DNA of 64,000 bases from contig VFIW01000154.1 of NCBI GenBank assembly GCA_006386115.1, forward strand, positions 1 to 64,000, given 5' to 3'. Position numbers and translations under genes: made by a program. This DNA comes from Globisporangium splendens (taxonomy: Eukaryota; Oomycota; Peronosporomycetes; Pythiales; Pythiaceae). This document shows, piece by piece, positions 11,552 through 21,475 of the stretch. Under the pieces are notes generated by a model. It ran no database searches. It had not been told where the DNA came from and saw only the letters and a list, made by a program, of their open reading frames with translations. The number at the start of each line of letters is the position of its first letter. The first letter of the stretch is position 1.

Positions 11552-13216
11552 TTAAGCGAGATCAAGCCCTCCGGTGGCGACGTCGTTGACATCGATCGGG
11601 GCCGGGTGCACCGGTTTTCCTAGAACGGGACTTGCTTCGGGGTCCATGTTTCCGCGGTCCTGAGCTCGCTTCTTTGCTGTCTTGAGCGCTGTCGAGGACG
11701 GTGCGTAGAGATACGCGATCGCGTAGACGTACACGTTGAAAAGCGTTTGGAAGAGTGTCCATTGGCCTCCACTGGACGGAGCAGGCGAGACTGCACCGGT
11801 GCCAAGACCGATGAAGGACATGATCACCATGAAAAAGTTCAACAGCACAAAGTATCGGTACCGCGCGCGTCGAGAACGGATCTCTTGATGGCTCAGCAGC
11901 ACCAAGTACGCGACCCAGAAGACGTAAAAGACGCTCATCGCAGCACAAAGCGCCTGTACCAATGCGTAGTGGGAATTTTCCTCGAGAGGGTCCCAGGTCG
12001 GATCGTTGTTGCTGTAATACTTCATGTACCCGTGGTAAATCACGTTGATGGACCAAAAGAACGCGATGTACGTGATCTTCGGCGTGGAAAATTGCGAGTT
12101 TGACACGCCGTTCATTTTCCCCTGGAGTCGCAAACTGTCGAGCATGATCAACCAGAATAACAGCAGCATCTGGAAAAACGTGACCTGGAACAGGAGGCTC
12201 AGGATCTTCACTGGGTTGCCTCCGTAGTTGGCCTCGACGACGTAGAACGGGTCATTGAAGAAGATCAGCGTGACGGTGATCGCAGCCACCCAGCCCTGCT
12301 CCAGATTCTGCTCGCGAGCCGAGAGTTTGCCCAAACTGACATTGTACCAGAATGCAACGAACCCTGAAATGATCAAACAAAAGATCTTGATACCAATCAG
12401 CCAATCCGTGAACGATTCGGTGCCCCACGTTTTCTTGAACTGCGGATTGGTTCCGTTGATTGGCAAGCTGACGCTCGAGTTGAAGAGCACGTCGACTTGG
12501 TAATCGCTGAAGTCAATTTCCCCGAAGCGCAAGAAATACTGACTCTCGCAAAACTTCTCGCCTTCTTCGCACTCGACCGTCAGAGTCTGCTGTCTGATGT
12601 CGGGAATGATCTCTGCTGAAGTTTTGTTGCCGCTCGTCGAGTTTTCGTAAAAGCCTTTTACGCGCGGAGTCATTGTCACGCTGAACGAGTGATCTTGATC
12701 CTGGTGAATGTTTGGGAAAGCAACTTCCAGATAAAAGTACCTGTTGCGGTGCTGGAATCCATTGAGTCCAAATGAGCAGTGCGCCACTTGCAGCTGATCT
12801 GTACTGTTGCTGATGACAGGTCGACCGGTTGTGTTGGTGCACGCGTCGAACATGCAAGAGAGAATCGGAATCTGCTCATCCAGAGGGAGGCGAAGCACCT
12901 CATCAATCGCGAGAACCGATCCGCTCACATTGAATCCAGCATCTTCAGGTTGCGAGCTAATCGTCACGTTTTTCTTTGAGCATTCTTCGAAGAGAGCAAG
13001 AGAGAAGTCCGACGTGCATCTGGTCGGGTTGCTTGTGCAATCGGAGCGAGAGACGGCAGGTGCTCCTCCGTAGCCGATCAGTGTGACCAAAGTGAGAAAG
13101 AGAGCGCCGAGTAGGGTCACAAACGCTAGCTTGAGCATTGATATCACTTCGATGCGCATCAAACTTCCGTCTTGCCCATACTCGCCGGCTTTGGTTCTCG
13201 TCCTGTTCGCATCCAT
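11552..13216 (-). CDS. Wntless/TMEM181-like multi-pass membrane protein (GOST family)
   Basis: A single-exon frame of 554 codons. After a short N-terminal tail comes a hydrophobic segment (residues about 27-48), then a lumenal domain of about 220 residues with several Cys and N-x-S/T sites (K-N-V-T, F-N-V-S, C-T-N-T-T, N-S-T-S-G-N-K-T). Seven further membrane segments follow (about 270-520), including W-V-A-A-I-T-V-T-L-I-F-F-N-D-P-F-Y. One membrane span, a lumenal beta-type domain, then seven spans matches the Wntless/TMEM181 layout of secretory-pathway cargo receptors. The cytoplasmic tail is short and lacks an obvious sorting motif. The family call rests on topology and motif memory; a search against PF06664 would settle it. 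Confidence 0.65.
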   Translation of the reverse strand: MDANRTRTKAGEYGQDGSLMRIEVISMLKLAFVTLLGALFLTLVTLIGYGGAPAVSRSDCTSNPTRCTSDFSLALFEECSKKNVTISSQPEDAGFNVSGSVLAIDEVLRLPLDEQIPILSCMFDACTNTTGRPVISNSTDQLQVAHCSFGLNGFQHRNRYFYLEVAFPNIHQDQDHSFSVTMTPRVKGFYENSTSGNKTSAEIIPDIRQQTLTVECEEGEKFCESQYFLRFGEIDFSDYQVDVLFNSSVSLPINGTNPQFKKTWGTESFTDWLIGIKIFCLIISGFVAFWYNVSLGKLSAREQNLEQGWVAAITVTLIFFNDPFYVVEANYGGNPVKILSLLFQVTFFQMLLLFWLIMLDSLRLQGKMNGVSNSQFSTPKITYIAFFWSINVIYHGYMKYYSNNDPTWDPLEENSHYALVQALCAAMSVFYVFWVAYLVLLSHQEIRSRRARYRYFVLLNFFMVIMSFIGLGTGAVSPAPSSGGQWTLFQTLFNVYVYAIAYLYAPSSTALKTAKKRAQDRGNMDPEASPVLGKPVHPAPIDVNDVATGGLDLA

Positions 13217-14265
13217 TTTTTACGGCGGTTCGCTGCTGCGAGACTAATTCAAACTGATTCAGCCGAAGACCACTCCAAACGTCAGGGCGGCTGTGAGATT
13301 CTTCGAAGAAAGAAGACGCATTGCAACCGCTTCTGTTTTGAGGCAAAACCTCTGCGCACAAGGAGACCTTTCGGATGTCACGCATGCTTCGTCGCCCGAT
13401 CGATAAGCTTCGCAGTGGCACCGAACATTTTCGTTAGGTAGTGTTAAAGGCAGAGCCTGCGCCTCGAGAAATGCGTGTAGCAAAGCATCGCACCTCGGTC
13501 TCAAAGACCCTCAGTGATGAGCAGAGTGATGCTATCGTTTTCTCATCCCCTAACTCTATCGCAATTACGGTCGTCACTCATTTTTACAAAACTCAAGCAG
13601 AAATGCAATTTGTGGTTTTGCGCGTTCAGCAAGCCTCGTTGCGGCTTGAGCAAATTCACGCGTTGTTCCGCGCTCGATGCACGCCTTTCCAGCTCTGTCG
13701 CACGACACCGAACTAAACTATTGATGCATACAAATAACGATGTTGAGTCCACACAACACAAAAATTAAACAACGAGTACGTGCGACGCAAGACGTGGGCA
13801 ACTACGCAGACACAATGGATCTTCGCATGAACGGCAATACACACGTGTACTCCTGGAGAAACTCTTGGCGCTGCGTTTCCAGTTTGTCCAGCATCTCTTG
13901 CTTCGTCGGCAGAGTCTTTATGGTCGGTGGTGCCGTGGTCTCCACGGAGCGGCACGCGCTTTCTCGAACGCCTTGCGTGCTGCTGATACGTTTTTTTGTA
14001 TGTGGTGCTGTGAGAGGCAATGCATTTGAATGCGGAATCGTGCAGAATGCGGAATGGACTTCATTTTGCTCTTGGAAGTTGAAGCAGAGTGATGGTCGCT
14101 GGTACCAGACGAAAATTCCCTTTGGTTAGCATCACAAGAGTGATGAAAGTGTATAAGATTCAGTATGTTAGTACTCTATTATAGAGCACAACAGTATAAT
14201 TTGAGTCTAACTGTATTTATAATATATTCGATATAAAAGTATGCCAGCAATGGAAGGGATTTGGT
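13217..14265. other. Gap, about 1 kb, no supported gene
   Basis: Upstream flank of the Wntless-like gene followed by an AT-rich stretch (about 14150-14245, many TA steps). Short open frames occur on both strands but none has a recognisable domain or clear splice structure. Confidence 0.45.
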
Positions 14266-14911
14266 TTATTCGACATTGTGCGTGGCGCGGAACTCGTGGT
14301 CGGCGATCGCTTGTTTGAATGCCCCGAGCGCTTCGGCGTTGGCGGGTGGCAGGTCGCGTCCGTAGAGCGCGGCAAGCTCGGACGTCGTGTACCCGCTGGA
14401 GAACTCGGACGCCTTCGCGGTGCACACGGAGCAGAAGTTGGCGCGCGCGCTGCACTCGCGGCAAGTGAGTAGGATGCGGAGCAGCTCAGTGTGCGAGGAC
14501 GCCGAATTGCTCAGTCCTGGGGAGATGCGGCGGACTAACCGCTCCAGCGCCAATTCCTCTGCTTGCACGCACAGACGGTGAGTGTGCTCGGTGAGTATAG
14601 TTGCTAACAAACTCTCGGTTTGGCCATAACGCAGTGTTGCTGTCATCACGAACAGTTCACGCACCTCGAGCGCAGGCATCATTTGCCCTTTCAGCCTCAA
14701 GCCACAGACTTCCTTCCAGGGTACCACCAATCGCTGGCGCTAGACGGTGACGACGGCGACGGTTTTTGGACTCGCAGAACTTCTCGAAATCGCGCTCGCA
14801 TTGATATTTCAGCTGCAGTGCACTCGGCTTTCTGAGCGGAGATTCGGCTTCAATGTGAAGCGCATTCAAATGCAGGGATAGTGCAACTCTGAGATTTTGT
14901 CTGCACGTCAT
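14266..14911 (-). pseudogene. Possible broken gene with a Cys-x-x-Cys pair, unrecognised
   Basis: Two overlapping minus-strand frames look protein-like. The upstream one (from an ATG at 14911) encodes a basic segment with C-E-R-D-F-E-K-F-C; the downstream one runs to a stop at 14266 and contains L-T-C-R-E-C-S-A-R-A-N-F-C-S-V-C, a possible zinc-binding cluster. No intron of normal size joins them, so a frameshift is likely if they are one gene. I recognise no family. Confidence 0.3.
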
Positions 14912-15479
14912 GCTGGAGGCGTGATGAAAAACGCGTTTTACTTACGTGTGGATGAGGAATTGCATTTGGCGACAATGTCAGTCTGTGATTTCTCTTCAAG
15001 GGGAAAGAACTTGAAGGTTAGTCGAAAGGCATGATGCGAAGCAATTGCATGTTTATTCGCATCTCACGTAGTTGTCTCTCGCTAAGCGTTTGCTTCACGG
15101 GTGTCGTCGGGACATCGCGCGGGTTAAATTCGCTCTGGCGGACCGCAAATGTTCTGTCGTTAGAGCGGACAAACGAAATGCATCAGTGAGTAGAGGAGTT
15201 CCTACTCTGCCTGAGAAGGAAATAGCACCGTACGATGTATGGCGAAGCTGGCGCTCCTTGGAGAACGAGGGAAGGTCGCCAACAACACTGTCGTTGCGTG
15301 TGCGGGAAACGCGCTCATCCGCGCTTTCTTCATCGGGTCGCATACTTGGGCAAGAGCTTTCGTGAAGTGCCCAAATCGGAAGACTCGATGCGAAGAATGA
15401 AGTAGCTGCTGCAGCACAAGAAAGACTCGCTCGCACGCAAGTCTATTTTTGCATAGGCTCTATTATGATTGTGGGTGCG
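14912..15479. other. Gap, no supported gene
   Basis: About 570 bp between the doubtful Cys-cluster gene and the stop of the EGF-type gene. A plus-strand open stretch at 15072-15365 has no domain and no clear start context, and I do not call it. Confidence 0.4.
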
Positions 15480-17728
15480 TTATGTAATAAAGCGTGGTAA
15501 AACGAAGCCGCAGTCATTCCGACTACCTTGGTTGCCTTGACTGTCGTTGCTGCCGTACCCAGTGGTGCACATGCAAAGACCCAACTCGCTGTTGCAGATA
15601 CCTTTGTTGGAGCACACGGCGTTTTCTCTCGTGCCAGTCTGGCTTGCGAAGCCGTCAATCGTCGCACCATTTTCGGCGAGAACGATCGTTCCTTTGGGCG
15701 GAGTTGCGGTGCTCAAAGTTGATGACGTTGTGTCGGCGCCGAGTGGCGGGAGATCGCCGTGGTCGATCGGGAACGTGACCTTGATGACGTTCTTGGTCGT
15801 TGCCGTTGCAGGAGAACATGCGAGTTGGCCAACACTGTATTCCACCACAACGTCCTCAAAATGTAGCGATGTAATCAAGATGTCACGAAGCGCACTCGGT
15901 GTCGCGTCAAAGGGGATATCAGCTGAGAAGGACGTGCGATAGAGCAATTGGAAGGTGCCTCCCGTGGCGATGCATTTCAGCAGCTGGATCTCATCCACCT
16001 GACCAGTCGTAGCTGGATCGTCGCCACGAGGACAACTCCCTGAACCAACCAGTTCACAAAAATTGGAGATTGTAAGTGGCTCGCGAATCAGTTTCAAAGC
16101 AGCTTCAGGTTCAACTTACGCTGACTGCAATCGTACCCTTCGTAGCCTGGGTCGCATTTGCACCCCAAGACTGAATCTCGATCATACGTCTGCGCGCTAT
16201 TGGGGTCGACTCCATAGTCAAACCGCAGTAACGGACTGTCAACGTCAGCTTCAAGCGAAAGTTGTCGGATACTCATGCATTGGCCGTGGCCATAGCAGGC
16301 TGGCTCCCCTGGGCATCCCACTTTTAAGGCATTTCAAACAAGGTCAGCAATTCACAAATGCGACTTACAAATCTCAAGACCAACAACAAGAAAGTTAGAG
16401 TGACCACGGACAAAATCAAAACTTACTGTGCTCGCACGCGTCCCCGGTGAATGGCGAGTAGCATCGGCGCTCTCCGACAGCTTTGCCACAAATCCCAGCA
16501 TCTGAGCACGTCGTCCATTGGTTGTGAACCGTGTTCGAGGTTGTCGGCTGACGAAACCACGACGGTCCTTTTGGGCATGTACCTGCATTCGCATGTGGCC
16601 AATACAAAAGGAAGAGCGAATCTTCAATTTCAGAGGCATGCAACTAAACAACATAGCAGCCGACGTACGCCAGGAGCAATCGCCACTCGTCCAGCCTTCT
16701 TCGCACATACACCGAAATGATGGACTGCCCGTGCAGTAGCCATGACCGCTGCAGGCCAGTTCTCCCACACAGGACTTGATCGGACCACCGTACTTGTTTT
16801 TGTCGTTGGCAGCACCACAGTCGCCACGGACTCCAACGTTCCCGTATCCATCGCTAGAGCGATATCCGGGCATCGGCACCAAGTAGCAGTTGCAAACACC
16901 CGTTTCTAGGACCGTATAAGGAAACAAACGACGAAAGGTAAGTCACAAAGCCAGCCATTCACTCAGTGCGCTTGAGTTTTTCAACATCAAGTTACCTTCG
17001 TCGCAGTCGCCTCGATTGCTGCAGAATTCCCACTCTTTGTTGCCTCTGGTCGAGATGCGTCCCGCCATGACAGCTCCTCCCGAAGCAGCGAAGACGTCGC
17101 CACCAGTGAGGATCGGCGTTCCAGAGACGACACCAAGCACTTTAATAGGAGGTTGTCTGCGAAAGCACAAGCGATGGTAGCGGAACAAAAACAGCAGTAG
17201 AAGCAGTGGTCAGCCATGCTTTTTTCTCGCAAGCCCAGAAGCAAAGCAAGGGTCAAGAGCACAACGCACGGCCCAAATTCGTCCGTGAACTCGATGAGGA
17301 CAGCATTCATCGCCGCACTGCTGCACACAGTCCCTGGCACGGTGTATGTGACTTTGACGATCGGCAACGTCTTGATCGATCGGAGAGCGACTGCGAGCTG
17401 CGCTTCCGATGCGTCGAAGGGCACTCGTGCGCCTTCGCCATTGAAGTAGAGGAGAAAGTAGCCGCCTTTTCCCGTGCAGCGGAGAACCTGAACCTCGTTC
17501 ACTTGATTGCCTGTCAGCGGGTCGTCCCCCCGTGGACACGATCCTAAAGTGGAAAGAGAGCTGTCAGTTCCAATCAATTTGATCAGGACCGCACAGAGTG
17601 CTTACTTTTGGAGCAATCGTATCCATGTCGCCCCTTTCGGCATTTACAGCCATACATCATGTCTGCGTCCCACATGTTATCGTAGATCGCTTCGGCACCC
17701 ACGATAAACCTCTTCGATGGTTCTTGAA
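15480..17728 (-). pseudogene. Secreted EGF-type modular protein, 3' part (exons 3b onward), split by Copia-A
   Basis: Minus-strand multi-exon gene whose 5' part lies at 30388-31018. Visible modules: the second half of an EGF-like domain; a domain opening C-P-R-G-D-D-P-L-T; a segment with F-C-S-N-R-G-D-C and T-G-V-C-N-C-Y; Cys-rich EGF-like units (C-S-G-H-G-Y-C, G-I-C-G-K, C-Y-G-H-G-Q-C); a second C-P-R-G-D-D-P domain; and a final C-S-N-K-G-I-C unit before the stop at 15480. Introns are short with GT-AG ends (for example donor GTAAGC after 17606, acceptor before 17543; donor GTGCGT after 17270). The protein is presumably surface or secreted and disulphide-rich; binding partner unknown. The 12.65-kb insertion should abolish the product. 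Confidence 0.82.
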
Positions 17729-17733
17729 GCGAT
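17729..17733. repeat. Target-site duplication of Copia-A, left copy (GCGAT)
   Basis: GCGAT directly before the LTR start TGTTGGG; the same pentamer follows the right LTR at 30388-30392. Deleting the element and one copy leaves the EGF gene frame open across the junction. Confidence 0.88.
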
Positions 17734-18083
17734 TGTTGGGAATGCCCTTGCACAATCCGAATAGTTTCCCAAGTTGAAGAGGGAACTTGACTGGTGACGC
17801 GGGCGGCGTGTTTCTGCCAGTTAAGTGAGTTGCGTCAGCCAATCACTTTAATGGGAATTTTACAGGACTTCAAGTTCAAGTTCAATGGGTTGAACCTCAA
17901 ACGTACCCAAGGTTTTATATATCAGCTCACTACGTTTTTTCTGCATGTGTAGGTTTTACGAATATAACCTCTAGGAGCCCTTGGGGTGAATTAGGTGTAG
18001 CGATGGAAACGTAACTGCTTATCAATCTCACTTTCAAATCTGCCTTCGCACAACAACAACACTTTCAGCAACGCCTTTCAAGT
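17734..18083 (+). repeat. 5' LTR of Copia-A (350 bp)
   Basis: From TGTTGGGAATG to TTTCAAGT. The end is fixed by the target duplication rather than by a TG...CA rule. From about 17789 to 18012 it is similar to Gypsy LTRs, including CCAATCACTTT, GGACTTCAAGTTCAAG, GTACCCAAGGTTTTATATAT and CCTCTAGGAGCCCTTGGGGT. Confidence 0.9.
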
Positions 18084-18095
18084 GGTTATGAGCCC
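18084..18095 (+). promoter_or_regulatory. Copia-A primer-binding site overlapping the gag start codon
   Basis: GGTTATGAGCCC immediately after the LTR, complementary to the anticodon stem-loop of a Met-CAU tRNA. Same sequence and same overlap with the start ATG (18088) as in Copia-B. Confidence 0.72.
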
Positions 18096-19462
18096 AAGCT
18101 CCTCCTCCGCCGTGGACAAGCTTAACGAAGACAACTACTTCCACTGGGAGTTCAACATGCGGATGAAGCTCGCTCGCAAGGGACTGTTGCCGCACATCAT
18201 CCGTGCCGACATGGACAGTGTGAGCGACCGCACGACAAACAAGTGGAAGGAAGACGATTTGAAGGCCCTTGGTGTGATCGCTGGTGAAGTCAGCATCACG
18301 TACCAAGTGTACATCCGAGCGGCGCTGACAGCGGACCAAGCGTGGAAACTCCTCGAGGAGCAGTTCAACCGCAATACCTTGAAGAACCGCATTCTCATCA
18401 CCAAGAGGATGCACAGCTTCAAGATGGAGTCCGGCACGCGCTTCGCTGAGCACGTCGACCGTTTCAAGGAACTGGTGACGAAGCTCGAGACGATTGGAGA
18501 GGTTCTTGATGAGAGCCGCCAGATCGTGCTCCTCCTCGGTAGCCTCCCGGACGAGTACCGAATGATCTCCAGTGTTCTGGAGAACACGCCGAACCTCGGG
18601 TTGATGCAAGTGATCGAGTCACTCTACGGGGCCGACCCCAGTGGCTACGATCGTGCTCCAACTGAGAACGCTTTTGTTATCAATAAGCGCCGTCACGAAT
18701 GCCGCGACCGCCACGACATCTCGAACGGTCCAAAGCGATTCAACGGCAAGTGCAACTTCTGCAAGAAGGTCGGGCACAAGGAAGCCGACTGCCGCAAGAA
18801 GAAGTTTGAAGACCAGCAGGGCCGCCGAGCTGCTGAAAGGACCGAGCACCGGTACGCCTTTGCAGCTGCGATGGGCCTCGACAAGTCTGTGTGGCTGGTG
18901 GACTCAAGAGCCAGCTCGCACATGACAAGTCGACGCGAGAAATTTGTGAAGCTGACGACTCTGAAGGCTCCGATCCAGATCGTTATCGCCGATGGCACGA
19001 AGATCGACGCGGTGGGCATCGGAGAGGCTTACCTTAAGATGGAAGATGACATCGAGATCACACTCTCGAATGTGCTCTACATCCCAGCCCTCGATGGGAA
19101 CCTACTCTCGGTGTCGAAGCTCGCCGAGAAGGGAGTGAGAGCCGAGTTCATTCGAGACAAGTGCGTCTTCAAGTTCGGCCACGAGACGGTCATGACCGGG
19201 AAGCGCGACGGTAGTGTCTACAAGGTTCACACCGTGCTCAAAGAAGAGTGCCACGCAGCGAATGGCAGTGCCAACTCACCGTGGATGGTTATGCATGCCA
19301 AGCTCGGGCACATTCCGTACAAGAGATACCAGCATCTCAGAACGATGGCTGATGGACTCCCTGCGATCACTAGCGATGACGCAGTTGAAGAAATTTGTGA
19401 AGGATGCTGCATGGGAAAGATGGCTGCCGACAACTTCCCACGCCATCCTGCGAACATGGTGA
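18088..19462 (+). CDS. Copia-A gag, protease and start of integrase (5' half of pol)
   Basis: Open frame of about 458 codons from the ATG in the primer-binding site (a GTG two codons upstream would lie in the LTR). Contains the gag block Y-F-H-W-E-F-N-M-R-M, zinc knuckle C-N-F-C-K-K-V-G-H-K-E-A-D-C, protease W-L-V-D-S-R-A-S-S-H-M (the usual D-S-G-A-S carries Arg for Gly, which may inactivate it) and integrase finger H-A-K-L-G-H ... C-E-G-C-C-M-G-K. It is interrupted by Gypsy-2; the frame continues at 27329 after removal of one GGTGA copy. Confidence 0.9.
19458..19462. repeat. Target-site duplication of Gypsy-2, left copy (GGTGA)
   Basis: GGTGA directly before TGTAATGGG; repeated at 27324-27328 after the right LTR. 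Removing one copy and the element restores the Copia-A frame. Confidence 0.92.
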
Positions 19463-20111
19463 TGTAATGGGCTATACTTAGCCATTACATGAAGGTGGAT
19501 CTGTTCACAGATCTAGTGTGCCACACACCACCTTCAGTGTGCATTGTGGAGAGACAATTAACAAAGGGATTACAGTACGACAGTCCCCACATGCACATGT
19601 GACGTCATCCCATGACGTCACGAGCGCTCTCTGTGCTGATCAGTGCAGAATGTTGTTCACATGTACTAATCAGTACAGAGTGATGACATCCATGTACTAA
19701 TCAAGTACTGAGTGATGGTTCCTACTTGGGAAACTGCACAGGTGATGAGACCGACGTGTGTCTGCCACCTAAAGTGAGTGGCTGTAGCCAATCACTTTGC
19801 AGGGAATTTTCCACGGGACTTCAAGTTCAAGCTTCTCGAAGATCTCGTGGGTTCAACCTCAGTGTACCCAAGGTTTTATATATCAGATTCATAGGTTTTA
19901 TTGTGTATGTTTAGGTTTTAGTTATAAAACCTCTAGGAGCCCTTGGGGTTCATTTACATGTAGCAACAGGAACCATAAGCATTTTAATTCAGTTGCAATT
20001 TTACCACCAAGCCCTCAAGTCTTCTTCCTCCCTCCAAGTCGGGAGACGCTTCCTCTGGCACAAGCGTGTGTGCCGTGTTTGAGGGACTGTTTGGAACAGC
20101 GCCCTCTTACA
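19463..20111 (+). repeat. 5' LTR of Gypsy-2 (649 bp)
   Basis: TGTAATGGG to CTCTTACA. Contains two TGACGTCA palindromes about 13 bp apart (about 19601-19622), two ATGTACTAATCA repeats (about 19661 and 19692) and a TATA-like GGTTTTATATATCAG at about 19872. Confidence 0.93.
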
Positions 20112-20113
20112 CC

Positions 20114-20129
20114 TGGTAGCACTTCGAGC
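20114..20129 (+). promoter_or_regulatory. Gypsy-2 primer-binding site
   Basis: TGGTAGCACTTCGAGC two bases after the LTR. It begins TGG, as expected for pairing with a tRNA ending CCA. I cannot assign the tRNA. Gypsy-1 has the same sequence and Gypsy-3 keeps its first 13 bases. Confidence 0.65.
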
Positions 20130-20237
20130 GGTCCTTCCAGCGACCCAGTGAAGCGAAAAGGTTTGGCGACGCGGCTTTGAGCACGTCGCGCATTCCTGTC
20201 CAAGACCGAAGACCCTGCGAGCATCCTTGTCGTGGAC

Positions 20238-21257
20238 ATGGATGCTACAGGAACCCCACTCGGTCCAGCAGTACCGGAAACTGTCGAGTTGACTATTGAG
20301 GGTTTCCATCACTTGTCTTCTCATGAGTGGATGGCGCTTGAGCGCATGCGAGATGTCATCGGAGAGGCTGCTGTGGTCAGTCTGCTTCGATCGGCGTCTC
20401 CGGAAGACCAGAAGAGCGCGGTGGTCAGCTTCATGCACCACGAGATCATGTCCTCCCGGAAGCAGGTCGCAACCCCTGTTTCCTCATTCAGGACGGTGCC
20501 ATTGAAGCTTGACGTCTCTCCGTATCGCGGCGGAGAGAACGAACCTCTTTCGAGATGGTTCGTCGAGTTGGATGCAGCTATCACTGCAAGACAACTGTGA
20601 GACCCAATGCAGCGAGTGTTGTTCGCGATGTCCAACCTTGCGGGTCGTGCGAAGAGCTGGGCTTATGGGAAGCGTTTGTCGGATCCAAACTGCTTCTACA
20701 GCTACGAAGACTTCAAGGCAGAGCTCAAGGCAGCGTTTGAACCACCGCAGAGTGAGTTCCGTGCGCGCGCCGGGTTCCTCAAGCTTCGCCAAGGCCGTTT
20801 CGATCTGCATTCGTATGCACAACGAGCGCGCTTCCTGGTATCAAGCATCGTGGACGAGCCGATTGACGTTCCGACGCAAGTTGTGACGTTCATGACGGGT
20901 CTGAACGATGGTCCGATTCGGAACCAACTGTTCCGCGAGTATCCCAAGACGCTGGACGAAGCCATTGAACGTGCCATGCAAGAAGAGTTTAGCATGAAGC
21001 AAGCGAAGTTCCAAGGGTTTGCGTCGAGACCAATGCGGCAATCGAATGTTGCGCATGATGGTCCCGAGCCTATGGATATCTCGTACATTTCCACGCCTGG
21101 AAATGAACGTCCTCGCAACGATGGGAAGTGTTTCGCGTGTGCGGGAAGCCGGGTCACTTCGCTCGGAACTGCAAAGTGTCTTTGCCGGGTCGGCAAACGA
21201 GCACAGAGTGCTCGTTCGAACAACCAACGACCGTTCTTACGGTCGTCGTGTTCATGA
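20238..21257 (+). pseudogene. Gypsy-2 gag, broken
   Basis: Starts at ATG 20238 (M-D-M-D-A-T-G-T). The frame meets TGA at 20598-20600, where Gypsy-1 encodes Arg in R-Q-L-R-D-P-M, then resumes in the same frame to 21257. The zinc-knuckle region is altered (C-F-A-C-A-G-S) and then repeated in a second, more deleted copy. Capsid blocks match Gypsy-1 and Gypsy-3. Not expected to make a full gag. Confidence 0.85.
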
Positions 21258-21475
21258 AGCAAGCGAAGTTCCAAGGGTTTGCAGACCAATGCGGCAATCG
21301 AATGTTGCGCATGAAGCCTATGGATATCTCGTACATTTCCACGCCTGGAAATGGTCCTCGCAACGATGGGAAGTGTTTCCGTTGCGGGAAGGGGTCACTT
21401 CGCTCGGAACTGCCTTTGCCTAAACGACACAGAGTGCTCGTTCGAACAACCACGGTTCTTACGGTCGTCGGTTCG
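20995..21475 (+). repeat. Imperfect tandem duplication of the gag zinc-knuckle region
   Basis: A unit of roughly 250 bp starting GAAGCAAGCGAAGTTCCAAG occurs at about 20995 and again at about 21255. The second unit has many small deletions relative to the first. Gypsy-1 has one unit only. Confidence 0.8.

Noticed and set aside
15072..15365. Plus-strand open stretch of 97 codons
   Set aside because: No recognisable motif, and no supporting neighbour or splice structure.
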